From JANWLD01 sp036278875 (lineage in GTDB: Bacteria; Patescibacteriota; Saccharimonadia; Saccharimonadales; 2-12-FULL-41-12): a DNA stretch of 13,179 nucleotides. The notes below the pieces were generated by a model that saw only the letters and a list, made by a program, of their open reading frames with translations, did not search any database and was not told the origin of the DNA. The stretch spans positions 1-13,179 of the forward strand of contig DASUKF010000008.1 of NCBI GenBank assembly GCA_036278875.1, in the 5' to 3' direction. Positions within the stretch are counted from its first letter, which is position 1. Each line of letters opens with the position of its first letter. The translations under genes were made by a program, and so were the position numbers. Shown here piece by piece: positions 5,980 to 12,772 of this stretch.

Positions 5980-7033
5980 ACGGCCCCTTGGCCTTTTCTT
6001 TCTCCCAGCCTGACTCGTCCAGAGCCTTCTGATAGAAATAATAGCCCGGGGGCAGCTGGATTATCGATGTCAGCACTCTGTACATCACGGTGGCCGGTAT
6101 GCTCACGCCCGGTGATACGCCGGCGGTAGCCAGGACAGCAACCATCAGGCCTTCATATATGCCTACGCCTCCGGGGAGCACGGATATAACTCCGGCGAAA
6201 CTGGCGATTATATAGGACAATATTATGGCGCCGGGGTTCACAGCATCGCCGAAGGCAAGATAAATCACATATATACTGGCTATCTCTACGGTGTTTGCAA
6301 GCAAGGAATAAACAAACCACGGCCCCAACCGGCGATAATTCTTCAGTATGATGTTGTAGTCCTGGTGCAAGTCAAGGAACATCTGCCTGGATGAAGCTAT
6401 GTTGATCGTTTCCGGATGTTTTGGCCTTACGACCTGTATGACGCGGTTTATAGCCTTGGTTATCCAGGTAAAGAAAGAGTCTATCCGCTGGCGGCTGCCG
6501 ACTATGTAAGTTAACAGAACGGTTCCGACTACTATCAGTGTAACCAGTGAGCTGGCCACCAGGATGGTGAAGTTATTTACCTTGCCCTCTACGGCCAGGG
6601 ACAAAAGACCGAAAAAGGTCAGCACCTGGAACGACAGGAACACACCGACCCAGCGCATCATCTGCACCAGAGTGGATTTACCGGCGTTTATGTCGAACTT
6701 CTGCATCCGCAGACCGAAATATGAAAACCCTGTCAGCCCCGCCGTGGGAAATATATTATTCACGAAGTTTACCTCCAGCGATATCCGGAACATCGGCCAA
6801 TATTTCAGTTTCTTGCCGACTATCCGAAACAGCGACTGGTACAGCTTGGCATATGAATAATGATTGACGTACTGAAAAGCTATTATTATCAGCAGGATTA
6901 TGATGTTAAGCTCGGACAGACGCGTAAAAGTATCGCCTATCTCCTGCCGGGAAAAATAAACCAACAGCAACAGGGCCAAAAAAGTAACTGTCGTGATGAC
7001 CTTTCGCCATTTGCTACCGAGTTTTTCTGCCAT
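5966..7033 (-). CDS. Flippase-like integral membrane protein (UPF0104 / YbhN / MprF-N family)
   Basis: About 355 residues with six to eight hydrophobic helices. The family signature is the glycine-rich segment near the C-terminus, SVLPGGVGIYEGLMVAVL, together with FVNNIFPTAGLTGFSYFGL in the first half, both typical of the lysylphosphatidylglycerol synthase membrane domain/UPF0104 group, whose members move or modify lipids or lipid-linked sugars at the cytoplasmic membrane. No synthase domain is attached, so lysine transfer is not expected. A start at 7042 (MERMAEK) is possible, but that ATG is part of a TATAAT box; the ATG at 7033 lies seven bases after the box with a GGAG just before it, so I use 7033. 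The 3' end overlaps xseA by 14 bases, which ties it to exonuclease VII by operon, not obviously by function. Confidence 0.88.
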   Translation of the reverse strand: MAEKLGSKWRKVITTVTFLALLLLVYFSRQEIGDTFTRLSELNIIILLIIIAFQYVNHYSYAKLYQSLFRIVGKKLKYWPMFRISLEVNFVNNIFPTAGLTGFSYFGLRMQKFDINAGKSTLVQMMRWVGVFLSFQVLTFFGLLSLAVEGKVNNFTILVASSLVTLIVVGTVLLTYIVGSRQRIDSFFTWITKAINRVIQVVRPKHPETINIASSRQMFLDLHQDYNIILKNYRRLGPWFVYSLLANTVEIASIYVIYLAFGDAVNPGAIILSYIIASFAGVISVLPGGVGIYEGLMVAVLATAGVSPGVSIPATVMYRVLTSIIQLPPGYYFYQKALDESGWEKEKAKGPYDRR

Positions 7034-7040
7034 TCGCTCC

Positions 7041-7046
7041 ATTATA
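7041..7046 (-). promoter_or_regulatory. Consensus -10 box at the start of the flippase-like gene
   Basis: A perfect TATAAT on the minus strand with only a poor -35 (TTAATC, 17 bases upstream). The ATG at 7033 is seven bases after it, as in the other leaderless-looking starts here. It could make transcription of the flippase/xseA/xseB genes independent of the acetyltransferase gene. Confidence 0.4.
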
Positions 7047-7070
7047 GAACAAACGGCTTTTCAGATTAAA

Positions 7071-7322
7071 TCAGAACCTTCCCCGTATTTTTTCCAGACC
7101 CTCTTTCATCATAAGATAAGCGCTGGCTATTGAGTATTTCGCCACGGGCACTCCTATTATAAAACCGGGAGTAGTTTCACTGACGTGCGCCTTGGCCATA
7201 TCGACTACTTCGCTAAGCTGCCAGCCTCCTACAGCCGCCAGTGTTATAGCAGCGCCTATCAGATATTTCGGGTTTGCATGTTCGTCCCCTCTGGACCGGC
7301 CGGGTTCTAACTCTATGCTCAT
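7071..7322 (-). CDS. Small membrane protein with two predicted helices, function unknown
   Basis: 83 residues, not recognised. A polar, charged N-terminus (MSIELEPGRSRGDEHANP) is followed by two moderately hydrophobic segments, about 20-40 (YLIGAAITLAAVGGW) and 53-72 (GFIIGVPVAKYSIASAYLM), and a basic tail ending KIRGRF. The first helix is rich in Ala and Gly. The start ATG overlaps the stop of the acetyltransferase gene as ATGA, so it is translated from the same message. There is no sign of a signal peptidase site. Expected location is the cytoplasmic membrane. Confidence 0.72.
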   Translation of the reverse strand: MSIELEPGRSRGDEHANPKYLIGAAITLAAVGGWQLSEVVDMAKAHVSETTPGFIIGVPVAKYSIASAYLMMKEGLEKIRGRF

Positions 7323-7849
7323 CTTGTGATTGACCAGACATTCATCGGGCCGCGGTTCGGATATTCTTTGGTTTCTTCCAGCTTATAGCCGCATTTTTCG
7401 GCCACGCGGTTGCTGCCGGTATTTTCCGGCTTGGCCTTTATAAGTATCTTTTTCAGTCCCAGTGTATTCAAGCCGAAATCAGTCAGTTTCATCACCGCCT
7501 TGGTCGTCAGCCCGCGACCGTTCAGCTCGTGGTCTAACCAGTAGCCTATCTCCGGATGCCTCTCGTCATTCAGGTGCATGATGCTTATATGACCGGCTAT
7601 TCTGTCGTCGTATATCATGCCGTAGCCGTAGCGCATCTCTTTATTGCGCTTGTCCAGGACGGACAGGATAAAGCTTTCCGAGTCTTTCACCGTACGGTTG
7701 TCCTTCAGCCACGGCATCCAGGGTTTCAGGTACTTCTTGTTTTTCTCCGTCATATCGAACAGTTCCTGGGCCTCGTCGGGCGTCAGCTGCCTGAGCAGCA
7801 GGTGTTCGTCTACGCGTATCTGTAAGTACGGCGGTTTTAACTCCTCCAT
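7319..7849 (-). CDS. GNAT acetyltransferase, RimJ/RimL-like
   Basis: 176 residues, a complete GCN5-related N-acetyltransferase. After an N-terminal segment (LLLRQLTPDEAQELFDMTEKN), the fold shows RIAGHISIMHL (83-93), EIGYWLDHELNGRGLTTKAVMKL in motif A (100-122; the GRGLTTKA loop binds the acetyl-CoA pyrophosphate) and LKKILIKAKPENTGSNRVAEKCGYKLEE in motif B (132-159, with Asn143 and Ser146). The WLDHELNGRGLTTKA and N-x-x-S-x-x-V-A-E-K-x-G-Y patterns match the ribosomal-protein Ser/Ala N-acetyltransferase branch, but the substrate is not certain. The ATG at 7849 lacks a ribosome binding site upstream and follows a TATACT box. It is the first gene of the long minus-strand run and overlaps the 83-residue gene by four bases. 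Confidence 0.9.
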   Translation of the reverse strand: MEELKPPYLQIRVDEHLLLRQLTPDEAQELFDMTEKNKKYLKPWMPWLKDNRTVKDSESFILSVLDKRNKEMRYGYGMIYDDRIAGHISIMHLNDERHPEIGYWLDHELNGRGLTTKAVMKLTDFGLNTLGLKKILIKAKPENTGSNRVAEKCGYKLEETKEYPNRGPMNVWSITR

Positions 7850-7858
7850 AATGAAGCA

Positions 7859-7864
7859 AGTATA
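7859..7864 (-). promoter_or_regulatory. -10 box before the acetyltransferase gene
   Basis: TATACT on the minus strand, nine bases before the ATG at 7849. No convincing -35 is seen 16-18 bases upstream. It would start the left-hand gene run with a leader of about two bases. Confidence 0.35.
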
Positions 7865-7886
7865 CCATCATGAGCAGCCTTTCTAC

Positions 7887-7915
7887 TTGATTTATTTTGA
7901 TAATAATTGTATAAT
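7887..7915 (+). promoter_or_regulatory. Strong promoter of the small plus-strand gene
   Basis: TTGATT (7887-7892) and a perfect TATAAT (7910-7915) with 17-base spacing. The ATG at 7922 is exactly seven bases after the last base of the -10, so transcription should start at or next to the A of the start codon. It is the best promoter match in the window and is divergent from the acetyltransferase gene. Confidence 0.7.
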
Positions 7916-7921
7916 CTTTTT

Positions 7922-8224
7922 ATGCATTTTATGCCTCCACCAAATTACGAACTTCATGAGCGGCGCAAACAGAACCAGGACAGGCTTACGCCTGAAAATA
8001 CCGGTACGCGGGCAGTTAGATTTTTGGGTAAGCTTACCGGACGTCTTTTCAGGCGAGCACCCGCAACTCCCGAACACAGGGGCTTTGAGGTAGTTGCTAC
8101 ACCCCTGCACTATACAAGCAGCGAAGCAGGCGTTTCCGAAGCTGCCGGCACGGGCCTATCGACCGAACAAAAGCTGGAAATAATGCGCGATACACCCCAG
8201 CCGGAAGACGCCGGTCAGAACTAA
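7922..8224 (+). CDS. Orphan 100-residue protein, basic front half and acidic tail
   Basis: Not recognised. The ATG at 7922 (MHFMPPPNYELHERRKQ) is chosen because it is correctly placed behind a strong promoter; a second ATG lies at 7931. The first half is rich in Arg and Lys (HERRKQNQDR, RAVRFLGKLTGRLFRRAP), the second half acidic and polar, ending MRDTPQPEDAGQN; hydrophobic content is low and there is no membrane segment, so it may be largely disordered or an RNA/DNA or protein binding peptide. A 72-residue frame on the opposite strand is much less convincing because it lacks a start signal. Its TAA is immediately followed by the stop codon of the convergent surface protein gene, with no room for a terminator. 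Confidence 0.6.
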   Translation: MHFMPPPNYELHERRKQNQDRLTPENTGTRAVRFLGKLTGRLFRRAPATPEHRGFEVVATPLHYTSSEAGVSEAAGTGLSTEQKLEIMRDTPQPEDAGQN

Positions 8225-11200
8225 CTAGACGTTTTCGTGATTTTGTTTACTTCTGCGCCAGAAATAATAAGCCGGTATCAGCAGAAGCAATAGCAGCCAC
8301 CACCAGTTTTTGGATGCGGCCGTCTGGTCGTTCTGGCTATTATTCGTCGTAGAATCGTTGGATACTCCGGCGGCGGCGGACTTTACATCGCTGTCATCGT
8401 TGCTGTTATTGTTACCGTCGTTGCTATTATTCGCCCCTGTCGTATTAAAGGCAAAGCTCTGCCCGCCCGCAGTATTGCCCTGATTTGTGTCACCGGAATT
8501 ATTAGTCGATTGGTTAGATGTGGAAAAGCCGGAAGAGCCGCCGCCCGAGGAAGCTTTCCTGGTATTTCCGGATATCTGGTCGCTTACCGATTCCGGAGAA
8601 CCGTGAGATACGGTGCGGAAATAATAAGTCGTGCCGGATACAAGCCCGCTTACTATCACCGAATGGTGAGTTACTTTAGTCGAATCTTCAACGGTTGAAT
8701 GCGCATAGCCGTAGTTAGGAGGAGATCCTAAAGTACTATGCGGTACCGTGTCGTAAATAACGCGTGATGTAGCCGGCTGATTAGTAGTCCAGGTAATCGT
8801 AATAGTCGAAGTCGTAGCCAATATAGCCTGTTCACCGTCTATGACCGGGGCTATGCCGTAATCCGCAGTCAGGATACTGCTGGAGTTACCGGCATTGTCA
8901 TATGCAATTGCCTTCAGCGTCGTATCCACAGTTATGCTTATCGGACCGGTGTATAGTGTGCCATTGCCTGTGTTATTAGGGTCGCTGCCGTCCGTCGTGT
9001 AATAGATCCCTGCCAGGCCGCTGCCGCTATCGGAACTTGTCAGTTCTACGGACTGAGTACCGGTGTAGTTACCGGCCGGAGGAGTCGCATCAGGTTCAAC
9101 CGGTGCAACTGAATCAATTGTCATATGCCAGATTTCGCTCCATGGACTGTAGTTACCGGCAGCATCTTTAGCCCTTACCTGCCAGTACCAAACGCCATCA
9201 GCAGCACCCGAAGAATGAATCATATTTGTATTTAAAGTTCCTGAATGCCAGAGCCCAGTAGTCAACACACCACCGCTTTCTGCAGGATTTTGTGAAGCCT
9301 GGTACTCGTACTTGATCGGTCCGACATTATCCGTTGAAGTATCCCAGGTAAAGTCAAACTCATTGTCCAGCTCATATGTATTGTTCGGCAAGCCGTTTAC
9401 CGGCGTACTGGGAGCAGTAGCGTCGTAATAATAATGCACCGGTGCGCTCCAATCACCAATGTTACCGGCATTGTCAATCGCTCGTACATAGATCGTTACT
9501 CCACCCTGCTCGCCTGTGGCCGGCGAATGATTGCGGGATGTTCCATTTACGTCGCGGCAGCCACTTAGGGTCTGGCCGCTTATCTGCACTCCAGGACAAG
9601 TACTGCCGCCGAATGTATGCAAGTCGTCATACAGGTAGGCAATCTGATAGTGATTGATGCCGTTGGCATCCGTAGCCGGATCCCATTGGTTCAGAATCGG
9701 CGCAGTGTTGAAATATTGCTCAGCAGTCGGCTTAGTAATGTTGGGAGCAGTCGGTGCGGTGTTGTCGACGGTGACCAATTGCCGACCAACCGGGACGCTG
9801 TGGTTTGTGGCACCGTCTTCAGCGACTACGCTTAGGCAGTAAGGGCCGTTTAATGTCGATGTGTCCAAACTGGCTTCGTAACGGCCGCCGTTTAATGTAC
9901 CCAGAGCTTCTATCAGGTGTGTGCCATTGCCGGTACAGAAAGGCAAACCGTTGCGTACTTCTTCGGGGGACGTTACGTAGAAAGTGACTGTGCTTAAGTG
10001 GACGTCGCTGGCTAGTGCGCTGACATCGATTTGCTTTGCAAACACCGTGGGCAATGGGTTGTTGTCGATACGGAAGTCCGACACGTTGGGCTTTGTGCTA
10101 TCGATAGTAACTTTCCAGGGACCAGACCAATTGCTGCAATTGCCGAGGCTGTCGCAGGCGCGAACTTGCCAGTAGTAGGTTGAGTCGGCGCTGTGGGTGG
10201 CGTCAATTTGCGTATTGGTACCAGTTGAGGCTGGGCCGTAACGCAGTGAAGTTAATGCTTTAGTTGTCGGGTCAACGGTGCTTGTTAAAGATGACTCGTA
10301 CTGGTAAGTTACCGGGCCATTCCCTTCTGGGTCGGTCACACCGTTCCATTTGAGAGTTGCGTCACTGCCGCGGATTAGACTGCCGTCAGCGGGGCGGTAG
10401 AGGGTCGGAATTGGTGGCGGCTTGGCATCAACAACGAACGATATGTGCGTGCTGATATTGCGGTTGCCAGCAGCATCATATGCCTTGGCGCGGACCGTGT
10501 ATGTCCCGGAAGGCAAAGTCGAAGGGCATGAACCGTAGTGGGCGGCAGCACACAGGTCGAAGTCAGTGAGTGTGATAGAAGGCTGATTAACCGAGTAATT
10601 AGCAGTACTAAAGTGAACACCGCTCGGTCCGGTTACATCAAAGCCGTACTCAATCAAGTTTGACCCTGTGCCGTCCATGTCGACACCGATTTTGAGGTTG
10701 TTGACCGTTGCGCCAGAGCTAGGGCTCGTGAAAGTCACGGTTGGTGCGGTGTTGTCGATAGTATAGTGCCTGAAATAAGTATCGCCGGTGCCCGATGGGT
10801 TACCTGCGGCGTCATATAATTTGCCTACGTCCAATATGGCATCGCCATCATCAATCTGTGTGGTATCTACCGTCAGCGTGCCGGTGCCTGACGACAAGTC
10901 TACATTGGCTCCTTTGAGCTTTTGGGGAGGTGCTGAGTTATACAGATATGACCATATATGATGCAAAATTGTCGGATCCAGGTTGTCATCCTGTACCGTG
11001 ATGGTAAAAGTTACGGTCCCGTGTAGCAGGCTTCCGGCTGCCGGTGTAACGGTAACTACAGGTGCCACACTGTCATATACAAGACTGCAGGTAGCCGGGT
11101 CGGACCAGACACCGTTGCTGCCCTTGTACTGGACCGAATACGCATAAGTACCCTGGTCGTTCGGCGACGCGCCGTATCCCTGCCCTATATTAGCCCCTAT

Positions 11201-11866
11201 CCAGGCATCCGTACCGGTCGTCCATGAATAAGGCGTACCGTGCGAGCCGCTTGGATAAGTCGGAGTAACCTTCCATTCAGTCTGTGTCTGGCCATCCGGC
11301 AGCGACCACAGCAGATGGGTCGAATATATACCGTCTGCTCCGGTTATCGCGCCACAGTCCAGAGTGTTTGAGCCTTGTGTAAAATGCAAATCCGTCGGAG
11401 CCGGTGGCGGCGTAGTATCAACCGCATAGGTTATGGTCGGCACATTTACCGTTATAGAGGGGTCTTTTCCGGAAGCTTCATGAATGACAACAAAATTATT
11501 ATCTCCCAGTTCCAGCGTGACCGGTACTGAAAAATGATTTCCTGTTATAGAGCTGGTAGAGCCAACCACCGTGTCATCAGGACTATCGACAGCACCATTA
11601 TTATTAGCGTCCTTATAGATAGTAACCGTACCGCTGGAGTTACCCGTGTCACCTTCTACTGTATAGCTGGAAACACCGACGGTCACAGGGGCGGATGGAT
11701 CGGTTACGCTAGGAGTCGGCGTGGTACCGCCGGCATAGACGGTCTTCAGGCTAAGCCCCGTAAATAAAAATAGGCTGGAAATCAGCCCAATGAATAATAT
11801 CTTAAACTTGTTGTTTATAGTGCGCAGCCCATAATCACTGCTATACACTTGATGCGTTTTTCCCAA
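8225..11866 (-). CDS. Giant secreted surface protein, Ig/FN3-like modules with C-terminal membrane anchor
   Basis: 1213 residues. An N-terminal signal segment (about 20-46, ending TVYAG) leads to about ten beta-sandwich modules: 60-150, 152-267, 268-372, 373-480, 481-590, 591-701, 702-816, 817-920, a chitobiase C-terminal-like module at 921-1003 (GIYYTTDGSDPNN, YTGPISI, TLKAIAYDNAGN) and an FN3/purple-acid-phosphatase-like module at 1004-1103 (ITWTTNQPATSRVIYD, SGTTYYFRTVS). Modules end in AxDxAGN motifs and are joined by D-x-T-A-P linkers. A Ser/Asn/Gly-rich stalk (1104-1186) precedes a membrane helix (1187-1204, WWWLLLLLLIPAYYFW) and a basic tail. Ten Cys pair off within modules. Likely an adhesin displayed on the cell surface. 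The start is TTG with AGGAG six bases before it. Isoleucine codon use shifts in the middle third. Confidence 0.93.
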   Translation of the reverse strand: MGKTHQVYSSDYGLRTINNKFKILFIGLISSLFLFTGLSLKTVYAGGTTPTPSVTDPSAPVTVGVSSYTVEGDTGNSSGTVTIYKDANNNGAVDSPDDTVVGSTSSITGNHFSVPVTLELGDNNFVVIHEASGKDPSITVNVPTITYAVDTTPPPAPTDLHFTQGSNTLDCGAITGADGIYSTHLLWSLPDGQTQTEWKVTPTYPSGSHGTPYSWTTGTDAWIGANIGQGYGASPNDQGTYAYSVQYKGSNGVWSDPATCSLVYDSVAPVVTVTPAAGSLLHGTVTFTITVQDDNLDPTILHHIWSYLYNSAPPQKLKGANVDLSSGTGTLTVDTTQIDDGDAILDVGKLYDAAGNPSGTGDTYFRHYTIDNTAPTVTFTSPSSGATVNNLKIGVDMDGTGSNLIEYGFDVTGPSGVHFSTANYSVNQPSITLTDFDLCAAAHYGSCPSTLPSGTYTVRAKAYDAAGNRNISTHISFVVDAKPPPIPTLYRPADGSLIRGSDATLKWNGVTDPEGNGPVTYQYESSLTSTVDPTTKALTSLRYGPASTGTNTQIDATHSADSTYYWQVRACDSLGNCSNWSGPWKVTIDSTKPNVSDFRIDNNPLPTVFAKQIDVSALASDVHLSTVTFYVTSPEEVRNGLPFCTGNGTHLIEALGTLNGGRYEASLDTSTLNGPYCLSVVAEDGATNHSVPVGRQLVTVDNTAPTAPNITKPTAEQYFNTAPILNQWDPATDANGINHYQIAYLYDDLHTFGGSTCPGVQISGQTLSGCRDVNGTSRNHSPATGEQGGVTIYVRAIDNAGNIGDWSAPVHYYYDATAPSTPVNGLPNNTYELDNEFDFTWDTSTDNVGPIKYEYQASQNPAESGGVLTTGLWHSGTLNTNMIHSSGAADGVWYWQVRAKDAAGNYSPWSEIWHMTIDSVAPVEPDATPPAGNYTGTQSVELTSSDSGSGLAGIYYTTDGSDPNNTGNGTLYTGPISITVDTTLKAIAYDNAGNSSSILTADYGIAPVIDGEQAILATTSTITITWTTNQPATSRVIYDTVPHSTLGSPPNYGYAHSTVEDSTKVTHHSVIVSGLVSGTTYYFRTVSHGSPESVSDQISGNTRKASSGGGSSGFSTSNQSTNNSGDTNQGNTAGGQSFAFNTTGANNSNDGNNNSNDDSDVKSAAAGVSNDSTTNNSQNDQTAASKNWWWLLLLLLIPAYYFWRRSKQNHENV
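8885..8900. repeat. 16-base exact direct repeat, copy 1 of pair A (D-N-A-G-N motif)
   Basis: GTTACCGGCATTGTCA, identical to 9461-9476, 576 bases away (a multiple of three). On the minus strand both encode the conserved DNAGN that closes a beta-sandwich module. Confidence 0.7.
9461..9476. repeat. 16-base exact direct repeat, copy 2 of pair A
   Basis: Identical to 8885-8900 and in the same reading frame; encodes DNAGN at residues 798-802 of the surface protein. Confidence 0.7.
9753..9768. repeat. 16-base exact direct repeat, copy 1 of pair B (D-N-T-A-P linker)
   Basis: GGTGCGGTGTTGTCGA, identical to 10743-10758. The copies are 990 bases apart, exactly 330 codons or three modules, and both encode the inter-module linker DNTAP (residues 701-705 here). 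Confidence 0.75.
10743..10758. repeat. 16-base exact direct repeat, copy 2 of pair B
   Basis: Identical to 9753-9768; encodes DNTAP at residues 371-375, the point where ATA isoleucine codons become rare. Confidence 0.75.
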
Positions 11867-11872
11867 ACCAAA

Positions 11873-11877
11873 CTCCT
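11873..11877 (-). promoter_or_regulatory. Ribosome binding site of the surface protein gene
   Basis: AGGAG on the minus strand, six bases before the TTG at 11866. It is the strongest Shine-Dalgarno in the window and decides the TTG start, which leaves a 19-residue polar stretch before the signal helix. Confidence 0.7.
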
Positions 11878-11917
11878 AAAGCTTCTTAATACCTCTCCCT
11901 CGCATAACCATAACATA

Positions 11918-11923
11918 TTTATA
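11918..11923 (-). promoter_or_regulatory. Possible -10 box of the surface protein gene
   Basis: TATAAA on the minus strand in the 82-base gap, next to a short palindrome GTTTA-A-TAAAC (11926-11936). A good -35 is not seen. It would give a leader of about 45 bases, in keeping with this gene having a real ribosome binding site. Confidence 0.25.
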
Positions 11924-11948
11924 CGGTTTAATAAACGAGCAATACATA

Positions 11949-12665
11949 CTAATCTTCTTCGCCTGCTTCAATACCTTTCAGCTCGTCCGCCGTAGGTCCC
12001 GCCTCTTCCGGAGCAGAAGCTACAGCTTCCTCTTCCTCGGCTTCTTCAATAGACTCGCCTACAGCTTTCTGAGCCAAGCGTACCTTTATATCCTGCAGGG
12101 GTTCCAGCAGATAATCCGGCAGTTTGCCTTCGGCTATCAATCTTTCTATGGCTGCGACGTTATGTGTCTCAATCGTTATAGATTCATAAGGAGTATGACG
12201 CCCGCCCGTCCTGTTCAGGCTCAATACGCCCAGCCTCTCTACGGCCGGCTTTGCCAGGTTCCATTCGTTCTTTGTCCACTCGTTTTCTTCCGACAGTGCC
12301 GCTATAGGCGAACCGCCATCGTCCTTTTCAATCTTGCCGTCATGCATTATTACCGAAGCTACGGCTTCTTCCATGGCTTCCCGGGTCTTTGGCGACAGTT
12401 TGACTTCTTTCGGTTCCTCTTCTACCTCAGGATCTCCGCCGTTTTCTCCTCCTAGCAAATGCGTATGTTTGCCGACAAAGCGCGACAAGGCATCAGCTTT
12501 TCTTTGGATGACCGAAACCTCGCCGCTGTCAGCGTCCTGCCTGCTCATGCCTGTTATTTCGGCCAAGCGGGCATATAGGGCTTCGGCCTTGGTAGCGGCT
12601 CTCTGTACTAATGCGGCCTGGCTTAGCTCCAGGCTCTTTTCTTCCTCAGGAGAATTTCCTTTCAC
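11949..12665 (-). CDS. Acidic 238-residue cytoplasmic protein, function unknown
   Basis: Not recognised. The N-terminal third is helical and charged (SLELSQAALVQRAATKAEALYARLAEITGM). A central part (about 92-185) could be a small winged-helix-like domain: REAMEEAVASVIMHDGKIEKDD, then WNLAKPAVERLGVLSLN, a turn TGGRHTPYESIT and IETHNVAAIERLIAEG; this is a guess from the helix-helix-hairpin pattern. The C-terminus is strongly acidic (EEAEEEEAVASAPEE, ending GIEAGEED), which is common in proteins that bind basic partners. There is no signal or membrane segment. The start is GTG at 12665, because an in-frame TAA lies two codons upstream; it has no clear ribosome binding site but sits six bases behind a -10-like box. 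It lies 82 bases upstream of the surface protein gene in the same direction. Confidence 0.78.
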   Translation of the reverse strand: MKGNSPEEEKSLELSQAALVQRAATKAEALYARLAEITGMSRQDADSGEVSVIQRKADALSRFVGKHTHLLGGENGGDPEVEEEPKEVKLSPKTREAMEEAVASVIMHDGKIEKDDGGSPIAALSEENEWTKNEWNLAKPAVERLGVLSLNRTGGRHTPYESITIETHNVAAIERLIAEGKLPDYLLEPLQDIKVRLAQKAVGESIEEAEEEEAVASAPEEAGPTADELKGIEAGEED

Positions 12666-12671
12666 CTTTTA

Positions 12672-12700
12672 TTTTTAACATTTTTTACCTGTTTTGTCTA
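12672..12700 (-). promoter_or_regulatory. Promoter of the acidic 238-residue gene
   Basis: TAGACA (12695-12700) and TAAAAA (12672-12677) on the minus strand with 17-base spacing; the GTG start follows six bases after the -10, again a leaderless arrangement. The -10 is a weak match. Confidence 0.4.
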
Positions 12701-12732
12701 CTATGTTGTAATACTGTTCGTTTAACCTGCAC

Positions 12733-12761
12733 TTGCGAAAACCGGCTTTTGCTACTACAAT
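12733..12761 (+). promoter_or_regulatory. Promoter of the 99-residue gene
   Basis: TTGCGA (12733-12738) and TACAAT (12756-12761), 17 bases apart. The ATG at 12773 lies 11 bases after the -10, giving a leader of about five bases and no room for a ribosome binding site. It shares the 107-base gap with the divergent promoter of the acidic gene. Confidence 0.55.
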
Positions 12762-12772
12762 TAGTCGCGATT

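Noticed and set aside
7892..8110. 72-residue minus-strand frame opposite the small plus-strand gene
   Set aside because: No promoter or ribosome binding site, and the plus-strand frame has a strong, well-placed promoter.
10375..10620. Minus-strand frames in a second phase inside the surface protein gene (also 10012-10206)
   Set aside because: They are shadows of the long gene; their appearance only here reflects the different codon use of the middle section.
8225..11866. Repeats within the surface protein gene considered as a CRISPR array or tandem repeat
   Set aside because: The identities are short, irregularly spaced and fall on conserved protein motifs; they are gene-internal module similarities.
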